The translations under genes and the position numbers were made by a program. Shown here piece after piece: positions 25,662-34,797 of a stretch of DNA of 64,000 nt. The DNA lies in NCBI GenBank assembly GCA_016716905.1, contig JADJUS010000004.1, forward strand, positions 310,001-374,000. The letters run 5' to 3'. The stretch is from Acidobacteriota bacterium (GTDB taxonomy: Bacteria; Acidobacteriota; Vicinamibacteria; Vicinamibacterales; SCN-69-37). The stretch's first letter is position 1, and every line of letters starts with the position of its first letter. Under the pieces are notes generated by a model that was not told the DNA's origin, made no database searches, and saw nothing but the letters and a program-made list of their open reading frames with translations.

Positions 25662-28295
25662 TCACTCCATCCCCAGCTTCTTCCGCTTCAAAAACAGGCC
25701 TTTTCTCGAAATCCCGAGCAATTTCGCCGCATCTGACACCCGGCCGCCGGTGTGTTCGATCGCCCGGGCGACAAACGCCCTTTCGATATGGGCGATGGCC
25801 TGGTCGAGGGGCTGGTCCAGTCGCACGCTGACGACCGGTCCGGCCGGAGCAGACTGAGCGGCCGGCCGCCTCGACCTCCACCCCTGAGCAATTTCCGCCG
25901 ACAGGTCATCCGCACCAAGCGTCGCGCCATCGTCGGCAAGGGCGACCACGCGCCGCACTTCGTTGGCGAGCTCCCGGATGTTGCCAGGCCAGTCATGGAG
26001 CAGAAGTGCGGCAATGAAGTCGTCGGCGACATTCAAGCGTTGCCGGCCGGCCTCTTCGCACGCTTTGCGGACAAAGAGCGCGGCAAGGGCGGGAATCTCG
26101 TCCTTGCGTTCGCGCAGGGGCGGCAGCCAGAGCGGCGCGACCCGCAGCCGATAGAACAGATCACTTCGGAAGCGGCCCTGGCTGACCAGTGCGTCGAGCG
26201 AGGCGTTCGTGGCCGCCACGATTCGCACGCGCGTGTGGGTGGGGCGGGGTTCGCCAACGACATGAATCTCGCCCGATTCCAGGAATCGCAGCAACTTTGG
26301 CTGGATGGCCGGATCCAGATCGCCGATCTCATCAAGAAACAACGTGCCATGTTCGGCGGCGCGAAACACCCCTCCCGATGTTTCGAAGGCGCCGGTGAAC
26401 GCGCCGCGGCGATGGCCGAAGAGCTGACTCTCCACCAGGTCCTTCGGGATCGCTGACGCATTAAAAGGCACGAATGGGCCTCGCGACCATTTGCTATGGG
26501 TGTGGATGACCCTGGCCACCACTTCTTTTCCCGTTCCCGTTTCCCCCATGATCAAGACGGGCAGTTCGCTCGAGGCCAGCTTGATCGCGACGCGCAGCAC
26601 CTCCTGCATGCGCGGAGACCAGAACACGGAGTCGCCGCCGCTTGGGAGTGAGACCTGCGGCCAGAGGAGGTCTTCGTCGAGCACGTGTGGATCCCCGGAG
26701 CGGCTGATCCCCGCTTTCGCGATTTCGACAAGATTGCGAATCAGCGAGACGTCTTCAAGGGCAAACACGTCACGGAAACGCAGCACTGCCCGCCGGTCGA
26801 TGTCCGACAGGATGATCCGGTGCGTGCCGTCCGCAGCGGTCTCCCAGGCGACGGGGCCGCCGGTGGCCTCGTTGGCGGTTGTCTCGGTGGTCACGTCGAG
26901 CCGCGTGCGCAACGCGGTGGTGGAGACCACGGCTGCGAGGCGCTGGCTCATCACGTCAATGGAATGTCCGGCGCTGAGGGCGGTGGCGATGTCGGTCAGG
27001 ATGAGATTCGTACTCTCGGTGTCGGTCTGATCCCGGCGTGCGGCGGGGAGCTCGGTCCTGTCGTGGGCCGGCAAGGCCTCGCGTTCCTTGGTGACCACCC
27101 ATTCCTGAAACCGATGGGAGATGGCCTGGCACGCGCGAAGGGCCCGATCGAAGTGCCTGTTTCCGCGCGCGGCGTCGCCTCGAAGCGTGAGGCACGTGCC
27201 GGTGGCGGCTTCGACGGTGATGAGGGGATCGACGGCACCTCTGGGACACAATCGCAGCGCGGCGACCAGCGCTTTGTCGGCATCGTCGTGTTGACCGAGG
27301 AACGCCAGGGCGCGGGCTTTTGCGCTCAGGAGCGACGCGTGCCAGACGCGCAGCTGACGGCGTTCCAGTTCCGGGTGTGCGGCGTCGACGATGGTGACGA
27401 TGCCTTCCCAGTCTCGAATGTGGCTGAGGTAGAGGCACCGGGTGATCTGATGGGCGAGGTCGTACCAGGATCGCGCCGGTACGTGTTGACGTCGAATGAG
27501 TGCCTCGGCTTCGTCGAGGTGAGCGACGCACTCAGGCAAGTTGCCTTCGTATAAGGCGACGTTGGCTAGGCTGTCGGCAAGGCCTAGCTGAACGAACGAC
27601 ATTTCGCCGCCGACTTGACCGGCCTGATTGAGGTAGTGACGCGCCTGCTTCGCGTTGCCAAGGTACAACGTGAACAGACCAATGTTGCCTAATGCTCGGG
27701 CGCGGGGGACTTGCTTGTCGTTCTGATTCGCCTCCTCAAAAGCTCTCACTGCGGCGCGACGGGCTTGATCCACGCTACCGACATCTAGGAGAGGTGATGC
27801 GGAAACAAGTTCGATTGAGCACCTGAGGTCGCTTGATCCCGATTCCACTGCAAGGCGCTTAGCGATGTCTAGGTGCAGCCGCGCGTCCGAACTTGAACCG
27901 CGAAGAGCTTCGATTCGCGCAACTGCGAGATGAAGCCCTGCGAGTGACGATGCGTCTCCGATGGCAGTAGCGAGTTGCCGAAGGGTCGCCAGGCGCGATG
28001 CGGCGTCTGCAGGAGCCTGAAATGTGGACTCCCTCACGAAGAGCGAGAACTCTGCGCCAAACCTTGCACTGTCCGGTTGGTCCCGGAGTTCCCCACATAA
28101 GTCTGAAAGCAGCCCGAGTGCCTTAACGACATCGCCGGTGTCATACAGCGCCGTGGCGTGAACCAGCCGGCCAGGGAAATCGGTTAATCCATCGCCCTCC
28201 ACTGCGGCGATAGCCTCGGAGAGACGACCGTTCCGGTACAGGGACTGGGCCTGCTCCGTCGATGGCGACACACTGGCGAATGTGCGTCCGGGCAT
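25662..28295 (-). CDS. Sigma-54-dependent activator with N-terminal TPR region
   Basis: 877 residues. The N-terminal half (about 10-400) is TPR-like helical, without a receiver domain. A GAF-like or unassigned segment follows at about 440-540. Then the AAA+ domain has Walker A GETGTGKE, the sigma-54 contact loop GAFTGA, Walker B TLFLDEIGDLD, and NIRELANEV. The C-terminal Fis-type helix-turn-helix (GGRVSDAAKLLGISRKGLF) binds DNA. It should drive sigma-54 promoters in response to an unknown partner bound by the TPR array. It lies downstream of the HD-GYP gene. The first 250 codons look less GC-rich than neighbouring genes. Confidence 0.92.
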   Translation of the reverse strand: MPGRTFASVSPSTEQAQSLYRNGRLSEAIAAVEGDGLTDFPGRLVHATALYDTGDVVKALGLLSDLCGELRDQPDSARFGAEFSLFVRESTFQAPADAASRLATLRQLATAIGDASSLAGLHLAVARIEALRGSSSDARLHLDIAKRLAVESGSSDLRCSIELVSASPLLDVGSVDQARRAAVRAFEEANQNDKQVPRARALGNIGLFTLYLGNAKQARHYLNQAGQVGGEMSFVQLGLADSLANVALYEGNLPECVAHLDEAEALIRRQHVPARSWYDLAHQITRCLYLSHIRDWEGIVTIVDAAHPELERRQLRVWHASLLSAKARALAFLGQHDDADKALVAALRLCPRGAVDPLITVEAATGTCLTLRGDAARGNRHFDRALRACQAISHRFQEWVVTKEREALPAHDRTELPAARRDQTDTESTNLILTDIATALSAGHSIDVMSQRLAAVVSTTALRTRLDVTTETTANEATGGPVAWETAADGTHRIILSDIDRRAVLRFRDVFALEDVSLIRNLVEIAKAGISRSGDPHVLDEDLLWPQVSLPSGGDSVFWSPRMQEVLRVAIKLASSELPVLIMGETGTGKEVVARVIHTHSKWSRGPFVPFNASAIPKDLVESQLFGHRRGAFTGAFETSGGVFRAAEHGTLFLDEIGDLDPAIQPKLLRFLESGEIHVVGEPRPTHTRVRIVAATNASLDALVSQGRFRSDLFYRLRVAPLWLPPLRERKDEIPALAALFVRKACEEAGRQRLNVADDFIAALLLHDWPGNIRELANEVRRVVALADDGATLGADDLSAEIAQGWRSRRPAAQSAPAGPVVSVRLDQPLDQAIAHIERAFVARAIEHTGGRVSDAAKLLGISRKGLFLKRKKLGME

Positions 28296-28314
28296 GATCG
28301 CGCGGACAATACCA

Positions 28315-28376
28315 GATTCGGCCCTGCTACGGGGTGCCCTCAGTGCGGCCCAAGCCGAATCATGTACAAGATTCGG
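28315..28376. promoter_or_regulatory. GATTCGG inverted and direct repeats upstream of the sigma-54 activator
   Basis: CCGAATC (28355-28361) and GATTCGG (28370-28376) form an exact dyad with eight bases between. A third GATTCGG is at 28315-28321. They lie 20-80 bases upstream of the activator start, in the gap after the HD-GYP gene, and could be a regulator binding site. Confidence 0.45.
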
Positions 28377-28394
28377 TGGGGCCGGCGGCCAAGA

Positions 28395-30335
28395 CTAGTG
28401 GACCTGTCGACCGTCCCGTCGGCCGGCCAAATGATTCGCCAGCCCGTGTTCCTGCGGCAGAACTGAGCCCGGAGCGAACAGTAGCGCCGCGGATTCAAGC
28501 ATCCGGCTGTGGTTTTTGTGAAATTCTTCGCCCGCGTACAGGGCAATCACACCAACTACCTGGTCGCCATCGAAGACCGGGGTCGCCAGTGTAAAACGCA
28601 AAGGTACGGGCAGGACGCGGGCCACCGGTCCCAGGTCGAGGGCGGCGTCGGAGTTGAAGACGATCTGCCGATGGGCAAACGCCCAGCCGGAGATTCGCTC
28701 ACCCACGGGAATTCTGGTTGATTCAATCGTCGACGAGCCGGAGCCGGCGCAATACACAGCCGTGAGATCGCCCTGGCCGGGCGACTGCGTATAGAAGGCC
28801 ACCGCAGCGGCCGGCACCACGCGGCGCACATGACGGAAGAAGATCTCAGCCGCGGCCTCGAGCGACGGCGCCTTGGGCAACTCGCGCCGAAGTTCTCCAA
28901 ACTCCCGTTCCTCGGCCGTCGCCGCGCTGATGACGTCCAGGGCCGAGTGCGCGAGGTGGCCCACCGCCGCGCCAGCGCCTGGGACGCTGCGGCCCTCCGC
29001 TTCATCGATGGCTTCAAGCCGGTCGAGGATCCGGAGGAATCCATCCACGACCCAGGGGTCATACATGGTGCCCCTGCGGTCAATCAGGATGTGCTCAGCC
29101 TGCTGTCGGCTCATCCGCGGACGATAGGGGCGGTCGGAGGTGAGTGCGTCGTAACAGTCAACCACCGATAGAATCCTGGCGCCGAGCGGGATCTCCTGTC
29201 CCTTCAATCCATCGGGATATCCCTGGCCGTTCCAGTTCTCGTGGTGATGCCTGACGATAGGTTCCACCGGGTACGGGAATTCGATGCTTTTGAGGATGTT
29301 TGCGCCGACGGCCGCGTGTTCCTTCATCTTCTCGAACTCGGCCGTGGTTAGCGGACCGGGTTTGTTGAGGATGTACTCGGGCACGGCCAGCTTTCCAGTG
29401 TCGTGCAGGAGGGCCGCCGCCTCGATAGCCTTGATCTGCCGATCATCGGTGACCCCGAGTGCGCGCGCGGTTTCCATCGTGTACTGCTGCACGCGCCGGA
29501 TGTGACCGTGAGTGACCTGGTCCTTCGCATCAATGGCCATCGCGAACGCCGCGATCGTGGACATATGGACCTTCTCGATAGCGTCGATTTTTGCCTGCAT
29601 TTCTTCGACCCTACTTGCGGAGTTCCGATACGTGAAGTAGAGCATCGTCATCAGCGGGAGGATGACGAGTATCCGTGCGAAGATGCCGTCTGGGGAAGCC
29701 AAGAGCGCTGCGATCGATGCGCCGGCGATATAAGTCAGAAATCCGTCTCGAATCCCCCACCAAGTGACTGCGAAGTCGCGCAACAGCCTTGTTCGGCTCT
29801 TTGATTGGGTCAGGGCAATCGCCATCGCGACGAGGCAGGAATTGACCAAGAAATACAAGATGGCAAAAATGGCCAAGCCGAAAACGAAGAGCGATGGATC
29901 GTCCTGTAGTTGCAGTGGAGGCGGTCCAGTAATCGAAAAAAGCGCCTTTGACGCCAGCCAGACAGAAAGTGGAGGCGCCGCCAAGTTAAACGGCGTTCGA
30001 TTCCAGTCAAAACGGCCCTTCGAGTAGCAAATTGTGGCAGAAAGAACTACCGCGTCGAGCAATACCAGCACCGTGCCCACTGCTGGGCCGTACACCAAGG
30101 TTCCCCAGATTACGAACGTCTCGGAGATTGAGTAACGGGCGCCCACGGACTGAAACTTGACTGACAAGAACCCGCTGACCAAGGTCAGTAATGTCAACGA
30201 CAGCCACTCGCTAGCGGGCGGGTCGACAATCACCTGGCGGATGTTAATCGCCGATGTCAGGAATCCACTGACGACAACAGTCACCCAGAAGGCTCGGGCT
30301 GTCGCTGAAAAAGTTGGGCTAGTTGGCTTGGTCAT
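28395..30335 (-). CDS. Membrane-bound HD-GYP phosphodiesterase with GAF domain
   Basis: 646 residues. Several hydrophobic segments (about 15-235) form a membrane-embedded sensor region. A short coiled segment leads to the HD-GYP domain (about 255-430), with HDTGKLAVPEYILNKPGPLT, HHHENWNGQGYPDGLKG and DCYDALTSDRPYRP. A C-terminal GAF-like domain (about 490-620) ends the protein. HD-GYP domains degrade cyclic di-GMP. The membrane part has lower GC than its surroundings. The upstream gap contains the 69-bp repeat array. Confidence 0.92.
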   Translation of the reverse strand: MTKPTSPTFSATARAFWVTVVVSGFLTSAINIRQVIVDPPASEWLSLTLLTLVSGFLSVKFQSVGARYSISETFVIWGTLVYGPAVGTVLVLLDAVVLSATICYSKGRFDWNRTPFNLAAPPLSVWLASKALFSITGPPPLQLQDDPSLFVFGLAIFAILYFLVNSCLVAMAIALTQSKSRTRLLRDFAVTWWGIRDGFLTYIAGASIAALLASPDGIFARILVILPLMTMLYFTYRNSASRVEEMQAKIDAIEKVHMSTIAAFAMAIDAKDQVTHGHIRRVQQYTMETARALGVTDDRQIKAIEAAALLHDTGKLAVPEYILNKPGPLTTAEFEKMKEHAAVGANILKSIEFPYPVEPIVRHHHENWNGQGYPDGLKGQEIPLGARILSVVDCYDALTSDRPYRPRMSRQQAEHILIDRRGTMYDPWVVDGFLRILDRLEAIDEAEGRSVPGAGAAVGHLAHSALDVISAATAEEREFGELRRELPKAPSLEAAAEIFFRHVRRVVPAAAVAFYTQSPGQGDLTAVYCAGSGSSTIESTRIPVGERISGWAFAHRQIVFNSDAALDLGPVARVLPVPLRFTLATPVFDGDQVVGVIALYAGEEFHKNHSRMLESAALLFAPGSVLPQEHGLANHLAGRRDGRQVH

Positions 30336-30454
30336 CGTGGAGAAGGGACCGGAGTGGCCGACGAGTCGGGGCGTGCCCGTCGATTCGTGGCTCAGTCCAA
30401 GTGATGACCGTAAGAAATCATGGTTTCAAAAAGAATCGCGCTAAGCAGAGCAAT

Positions 30455-30909
30455 CAGTCCCAAACAACAATTGTGCAAGTCATAGTCATCCTTCGACAGG
30501 AACGAGCAAAAGGCGAGAACGTCAAGAAGGGCAACTCAGCTCCAAACGATAATTGTGCAAATCATGGCCGTCACTGCTTTCAAGCGATCAGTAGCGTTAA
30601 CGAACTGTCAGCCCAAACGATAGTCGTGCGAATCATGTCGTCCTGCTTTCAGAGCTACTAGCGTTGGCGACCGTCTCAACCCCAAACGATAATTGTGCGA
30701 ATCATGGTGTCCTGCTTTCAGAGCTACTGGCGTTGGCGACCGTCTCAACCCCAAACGATAATTGTGCGAATCATGGTGTCCTGTTTTCAGAGCTACTGGC
30801 GTTGGCGACCGTCTTAACCCCAAACGATGATTGTGCGAATCATGATGTCCTGCTTCCTAGAATCAAGGCCTTGAAGTGAGTCACTAACCCCAAACAATAA
30901 TCGTGCGGT
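30455..30909. repeat. Array of about seven 69-bp repeats with a dyad core
   Basis: The core CCAAACGATAATTGTGCG and following AATCATG recur with the AAAC anchor at 30462, 30544, 30615, 30684, 30753, 30822 and 30892. The spacing is 82, 71, then 69, 69, 69 and 70. Copies 3-6 are nearly identical over the full unit and the outer ones are diverged. Each core has a dyad, ATAATT and AATCAT around GTGCG. The last copy overlaps the stop codon of the subtilase. The array fills most of the 574-base gap 30336-30909; I see no gene there. Open frames across it only reflect the 23-codon period. Confidence 0.88.
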
Positions 30910-32754
30910 TCATCGCTGGCCTCCACTGGTGACGTCGGCTTGGATTGCGTTGTCCCACACCAAGGTGTTGTCCCAAACCAAAGTGTTATCCCAGACCAAG
31001 GTGTTGTCCCAGACGAGCGTGTTGTCCCAGACCAACGTCTCGCCCCAGACTCGGTTGTCCCAGACCAAGGTGTTATCCCAGACAAGCGTGTTGTCCCAGA
31101 CCAAGGTGTTGTCCCAAACCAAGGTGTTGTCCCAGACCAAGGTGTTGTCCCAGACCAGGGTGTTGTCCCAGACCAAGGTGTTGTCCCAGACCAGCGTGTT
31201 ATCCCAGACCAGGGTGTTGTCCCAAACGAGAGTCGTTCCCCACGTCGACTGTTGGCCGAAGGCCATTCCGCCGCCGAAGGATTGTTCGCCGCCGATCGTG
31301 TTCGACGTCTGCACCTTGTCGCCGTCCTCGCGCATGGCAAACTTCACGGCCAGGGCGACGTTGATCGACCCGGCGCCTTGCGAGATGAGTCCCTCGCCCG
31401 GGATGAACTGCGCCGTGAGCTGCAGCGCCGTCTTCACCTGACGCGGAGTCAGATCCTCATTCGCCTGCAGCAACATTGCCGCCGCGCCGCTCACCACCGC
31501 CGCAGCCATGCTCGACCCCGACAGCACCAGGTAGGCCCCGCCGTTCGCGCCGGTCACACGACGCTCCGGCAGCATCTCCCACAGCAGGCTCCGCTTCGAA
31601 ATGGTCGACACAATCGCATTGCCCGGCGCCACCACGTCCGGCTTCAACAGCGTGTTCTTCGGCAGATCCTGGGGCGTGGCAGGCGCCGGCGTGCCCGGGT
31701 CCACAACGGGACCACGCGAGCTGTACGTCGCGACCTTGTCGTCACTCCGGAACACCGTGCCGTTGGTGTTCAACGCGCCCACCGTCAGCGCACCAGGCGT
31801 GAAGCCGGGCGACACAATGGCGCCGACAATCGGCACACCCGCCGCGTTCTTGCCCATGTTGCCGGCCGATGCCACCACCACAATGCCCGCGGCCACGGCG
31901 CGCTCCACCGCGAGCGCCAGCGGATCGTCGCGATACGCTTCCGATGCCGGGTGACCCAGCGAGAGGTTGATAACTCTGATGTCGAGGCGATAGCGGTATT
32001 TGATGCAGTAGTCGATCGCCTCGATCACGTCCGACACATACCCCGAACCATCGTCGCTCAGCACTTTCATGCTGATGAGCGACACGCCCGGCGCCATGCC
32101 GATATACGGCGTGCCCTCTGCACTGCGGCTGCCGGCGCCGCTGCCCGCAATCGTGCCCGCCACGTGCGTGCCGTGGCCGTAGCCGTCGCGACCGCCTTCG
32201 CGCACGCCGCCCCGCGGGTCCGTGAAGTCGTACGACACCTGCAGGCGATTATTCAGGTCCCCATGCGACGACACGCCGGAGTCCAGCACCGCGACGCCCA
32301 CTCTCCGGCCGGTGATGCCGCCAAACGCCGAACCCGATTCGCCGCGCCACACCTGGTCGGCGCCTGTGGCCTGCGGCGTGATGGCCATGGTGCTGTAAAT
32401 CGGCCGGTCTTCCTCGATGAACTTCACGCCAGGGTCGGAAGACAGCGAGTTGACCTCGGTCGACGTCCCGTAAAACACCGCACCCGACGCCATCCGCTTG
32501 ACCCGCATTTTGTGCGTCCGCTCAAGGCGGTCCACTTCGTCCTGGGGCGCCGTCACGATGACCGGAATCTGCCTGCCGTCGTCGGGCTTTGCCAGCTTCT
32601 GCGACAACTCGCGCGACATCCGGGCTCGCTGGCCGTCAGCGGCCATCGCGATGGACGGAAGGGCAAGTCCGACGACGAGAGCGAAGCCCAGGAGGGCGAC
32701 CCAGACGTGTGACAGGCGATTGGGCGTGTTGTGTGCGTTCATAAAAGCATTCAT
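30910..32754 (-). CDS. Secreted S8 subtilase with C-terminal VWDNT repeats
   Basis: 614 residues. The signal peptide (hydrophobic VALLGFALVVGLALPSIAMA) is followed by an inhibitor-type propeptide (about 50-115). The catalytic triad is Asp in AVLDSGVSSHGDL, His in GHGTHVAGTIAG and Ser in SGSSMAAAVVSGAA. The last hundred residues consist of about fifteen tandem copies of the hexapeptide LVWDNT, broken once by RVWGET. Comparable WGN/WDN repeat tails are known in acidobacterial subtilases, probably as surface or self-association segments. Copies differ at silent positions. Confidence 0.93.
   Translation of the reverse strand: MNAFMNAHNTPNRLSHVWVALLGFALVVGLALPSIAMAADGQRARMSRELSQKLAKPDDGRQIPVIVTAPQDEVDRLERTHKMRVKRMASGAVFYGTSTEVNSLSSDPGVKFIEEDRPIYSTMAITPQATGADQVWRGESGSAFGGITGRRVGVAVLDSGVSSHGDLNNRLQVSYDFTDPRGGVREGGRDGYGHGTHVAGTIAGSGAGSRSAEGTPYIGMAPGVSLISMKVLSDDGSGYVSDVIEAIDYCIKYRYRLDIRVINLSLGHPASEAYRDDPLALAVERAVAAGIVVVASAGNMGKNAAGVPIVGAIVSPGFTPGALTVGALNTNGTVFRSDDKVATYSSRGPVVDPGTPAPATPQDLPKNTLLKPDVVAPGNAIVSTISKRSLLWEMLPERRVTGANGGAYLVLSGSSMAAAVVSGAAAMLLQANEDLTPRQVKTALQLTAQFIPGEGLISQGAGSINVALAVKFAMREDGDKVQTSNTIGGEQSFGGGMAFGQQSTWGTTLVWDNTLVWDNTLVWDNTLVWDNTLVWDNTLVWDNTLVWDNTLVWDNTLVWDNTLVWDNRVWGETLVWDNTLVWDNTLVWDNTLVWDNTLVWDNAIQADVTSGGQR
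30950..31245. repeat. 18-bp coding repeats (VWDNTL tail)
   Basis: About sixteen 18-bp units of the type TTGTCCCAGACCAAGGTG (plus strand) encode the hexapeptide tail of the subtilase on the minus strand. One unit is shortened and altered near 31030-31060. Unit number could change by replication slippage. Confidence 0.88.
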
Positions 32755-32854
32755 TCGAAAACGGGGCGAAGACCACCGTGGGCTTGCCGCTGAACCCCGC
32801 TCGTACGCACATACCGTACCACCGACGCGCTATAGAGATAACTAGATGGGGATG

Positions 32855-32877
32855 AAAAAACCGGCCGAAAAGGCCGG
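32855..32877 (-). terminator. Intrinsic terminator on the minus strand
   Basis: Reading leftwards, CCGGCC and GGCCGG form a 6-bp GC stem around TTTTC, followed by six U residues (plus-strand A run 32855-32860). This is a textbook rho-independent terminator. It ends a transcript begun near 33000 and lies about 100 bases before the subtilase start. Confidence 0.85.
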
Positions 32878-33003
32878 ATCTCCGTACACTCCTTATTGGC
32901 ATGCGATCCTGACGCATTACAAAATCGTCAGCCAAACCGCAAAAATGTGTAATTTGTGAGTGTAAGGTCTTCAGGGGAGGGCGACCCCTAAGTCCCATAA
33001 TTG
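32878..33003 (-). ncRNA. Candidate structured RNA or leader upstream of the subtilase
   Basis: On the minus strand, TATTAT (33013-33008) is a good -10. The RNA from about 33002 would contain a hairpin AGGGG/CCCCT (32989-32973). A long-range stem TACACTC/GAGTGTA (32964-32958 with 32891-32885) encloses the hairpin CTGACG/CGTCAG (32931-32909). The intrinsic terminator at 32877-32855 follows directly. I do not recognise a known family. It may be a small RNA or an attenuating leader of the subtilase gene. It accounts for most of the 312-base gap 32755-33066. Confidence 0.55.
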
Positions 33004-33066
33004 CCTCATAATACGCCCCATCTGCGTTGGCCGAATGACACTTTTGGACCCGATTTTAGGAGCGTT

Positions 33067-34797
33067 ATGACCCCCTCCCGTATCCTGCGCCTGGCCCTGC
33101 TGATAGCACTAGGTGTGGCGGTGGTCATGTTTGCCCGGCAGTGTGGTACCCCACAATCCGGGGCCGATACGGCGCCTCAAACCGGCGGCAAATTGGTGGC
33201 CAGTTACCGCACAGAACCCACCCATTTCAACCGTCTCGTGGAGGCGCGGCCGGGGGCTCGTCTGACGGCGTTACTCACGCAGGCCACCCTGCTCCGCGTG
33301 GACCCGAACACAGCAGAGTTGGTGCCGCGCCTTGCCACAGAGTGGACCGGAACACCCGACGGATTGACGTGGACGATCACCCTTCGCAGTGGCGTACGTT
33401 TTTCCGACGGCACGGCCTTCACCGCGTCGGATGTGTTGTTCACATTCCAGGCGATCTACGACGACCGCGTGAAGAGTCCTCTGGCGCAGGACATGCGCGC
33501 CAAAGGCCAGCCCTTCCAGCTGCGCGCCATCGACGATCACCACATCGTGCTCACCTTCCCCTCCCCGTTCGGACAAGGCCTGGCCATTCTCGATAGCGTG
33601 CCTATCCTGCCTCGCCACAAACTCCAGGCAGCGTTTGATGCCGGTACGTTCCGCGACGCCTGGAGCCCGAGCTCGAATCTCTCGGAGATGGCTGGTCTGG
33701 GCCCGTTCATCCTCAAGGAGTACGTGCCTGCGCAGCACCTGCGATTTGTCAGGAACCCCAACTTCTGGCGCACGGACGCCACTGGACAGAAGCTGCCGTA
33801 TCTCGACGAACTCGAGGTGCAGATTGTGCCCGAACAAAATGCCGAACTCCTGCGCCTGCAGTCGGGCACGACAGATCTCACCAACGGCGGTGCGCGCGCG
33901 GAAGACCTCGCCATGCTGCGCGATGCGGAAACCGCCGGCCGCGTCAGGCTCGTTGATGCCGGCCCCGCGATAGACGTCAGCACACTCTGGTTCAATCTCA
34001 CTCCAGGTTCGAAGGCCGTCGCTGACAAACCCTGGCTGGCGCAGGAGGCATTTCGCCGTGCGATCTCACACGCGGTGAACCGGCAGGCCATCGTTGACAC
34101 CGTGCATCTGGGCGCCGCGGTGGTGGTGTATGGCCCGGTGTCACCGGGCCATGGCGACTGGTTCGTGCCCGATCTTGGAGCCACGCCGTTTGACCTCGCT
34201 CGCGCGCTCACGCTCCTCACGTCGATCGGTCTGCAGGATCGCAACGGCGACGGCGTGCTTGACGACGCGTCCAATCGGCCCGTCGAGTTTTCGCTCTTCA
34301 CGCAGAGTGGACACACCGAGCGCGAACGCACGAGCACACTCGTGGGCGAACAGTTGCGCCAGGTCGGCATCAAGGTGAATGTGGTCCCGATGGATCAGCG
34401 GGTCGTACAGGCGCGGTTCGGGAGTGGCGACTACGAAGCGATCTACTACGGCGCGCAGGCCAGCTCAAAAGACCCGACCAGCAACCGTGGGTTCTGGTTA
34501 AGCAATGGCCCCATGCACTTCTGGAACCCCAATCAGCTGACGCCGGGCTCGGAGTGGGAAGGCCGCATCGACGCGCTCCTGCAGCAGGTGGCCGAGACGA
34601 TGGACCCTGCCGAACGAAAGCGGCTGTTCACCGAGGCGCAGCAACTCCTCGCCGACCATGTGCCGGCGCTGTGGTTTGCGGCGCCGCATGTGTCCGTGCC
34701 GATGAGTGCGCGGGTGGGCGGAGCGAGGCCAACAGTCATCCAGCCGCCGGTGTTGTGGAACGCGGAAGAACTGTTCGTCCTGGGTCCGCGTCGGTGA
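33067..34797 (+). CDS. Peptide/nickel-type ABC transporter substrate-binding protein
   Basis: 576 residues. The signal (ILRLALLIALGVAVVMFARQC) may end in a lipobox-like Cys. The SBP_bac_5 fold is shown by LATEWTGTPDGLTWTITLRSGVRFSDGTAFTASDV... (about 85-125), VRNPNFWR and AFRRAISHAVNRQAIV. The family delivers oligopeptides, dipeptides or nickel to an inner-membrane permease. The two permease genes follow with overlaps; no ATPase gene is nearby. Confidence 0.9.
   Translation: MTPSRILRLALLIALGVAVVMFARQCGTPQSGADTAPQTGGKLVASYRTEPTHFNRLVEARPGARLTALLTQATLLRVDPNTAELVPRLATEWTGTPDGLTWTITLRSGVRFSDGTAFTASDVLFTFQAIYDDRVKSPLAQDMRAKGQPFQLRAIDDHHIVLTFPSPFGQGLAILDSVPILPRHKLQAAFDAGTFRDAWSPSSNLSEMAGLGPFILKEYVPAQHLRFVRNPNFWRTDATGQKLPYLDELEVQIVPEQNAELLRLQSGTTDLTNGGARAEDLAMLRDAETAGRVRLVDAGPAIDVSTLWFNLTPGSKAVADKPWLAQEAFRRAISHAVNRQAIVDTVHLGAAVVVYGPVSPGHGDWFVPDLGATPFDLARALTLLTSIGLQDRNGDGVLDDASNRPVEFSLFTQSGHTERERTSTLVGEQLRQVGIKVNVVPMDQRVVQARFGSGDYEAIYYGAQASSKDPTSNRGFWLSNGPMHFWNPNQLTPGSEWEGRIDALLQQVAETMDPAERKRLFTEAQQLLADHVPALWFAAPHVSVPMSARVGGARPTVIQPPVLWNAEELFVLGPRR

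Noticed and set aside
30600..30880. Small open frames with a 23-residue repeat on both strands
   Set aside because: They are a consequence of the 69-bp period, which keeps any frame open; no ribosome-binding site or codon bias supports a protein.
30455..30909. Possible CRISPR array
   Set aside because: Sequences between the cores are nearly identical rather than unique spacers, and no cas gene is near.
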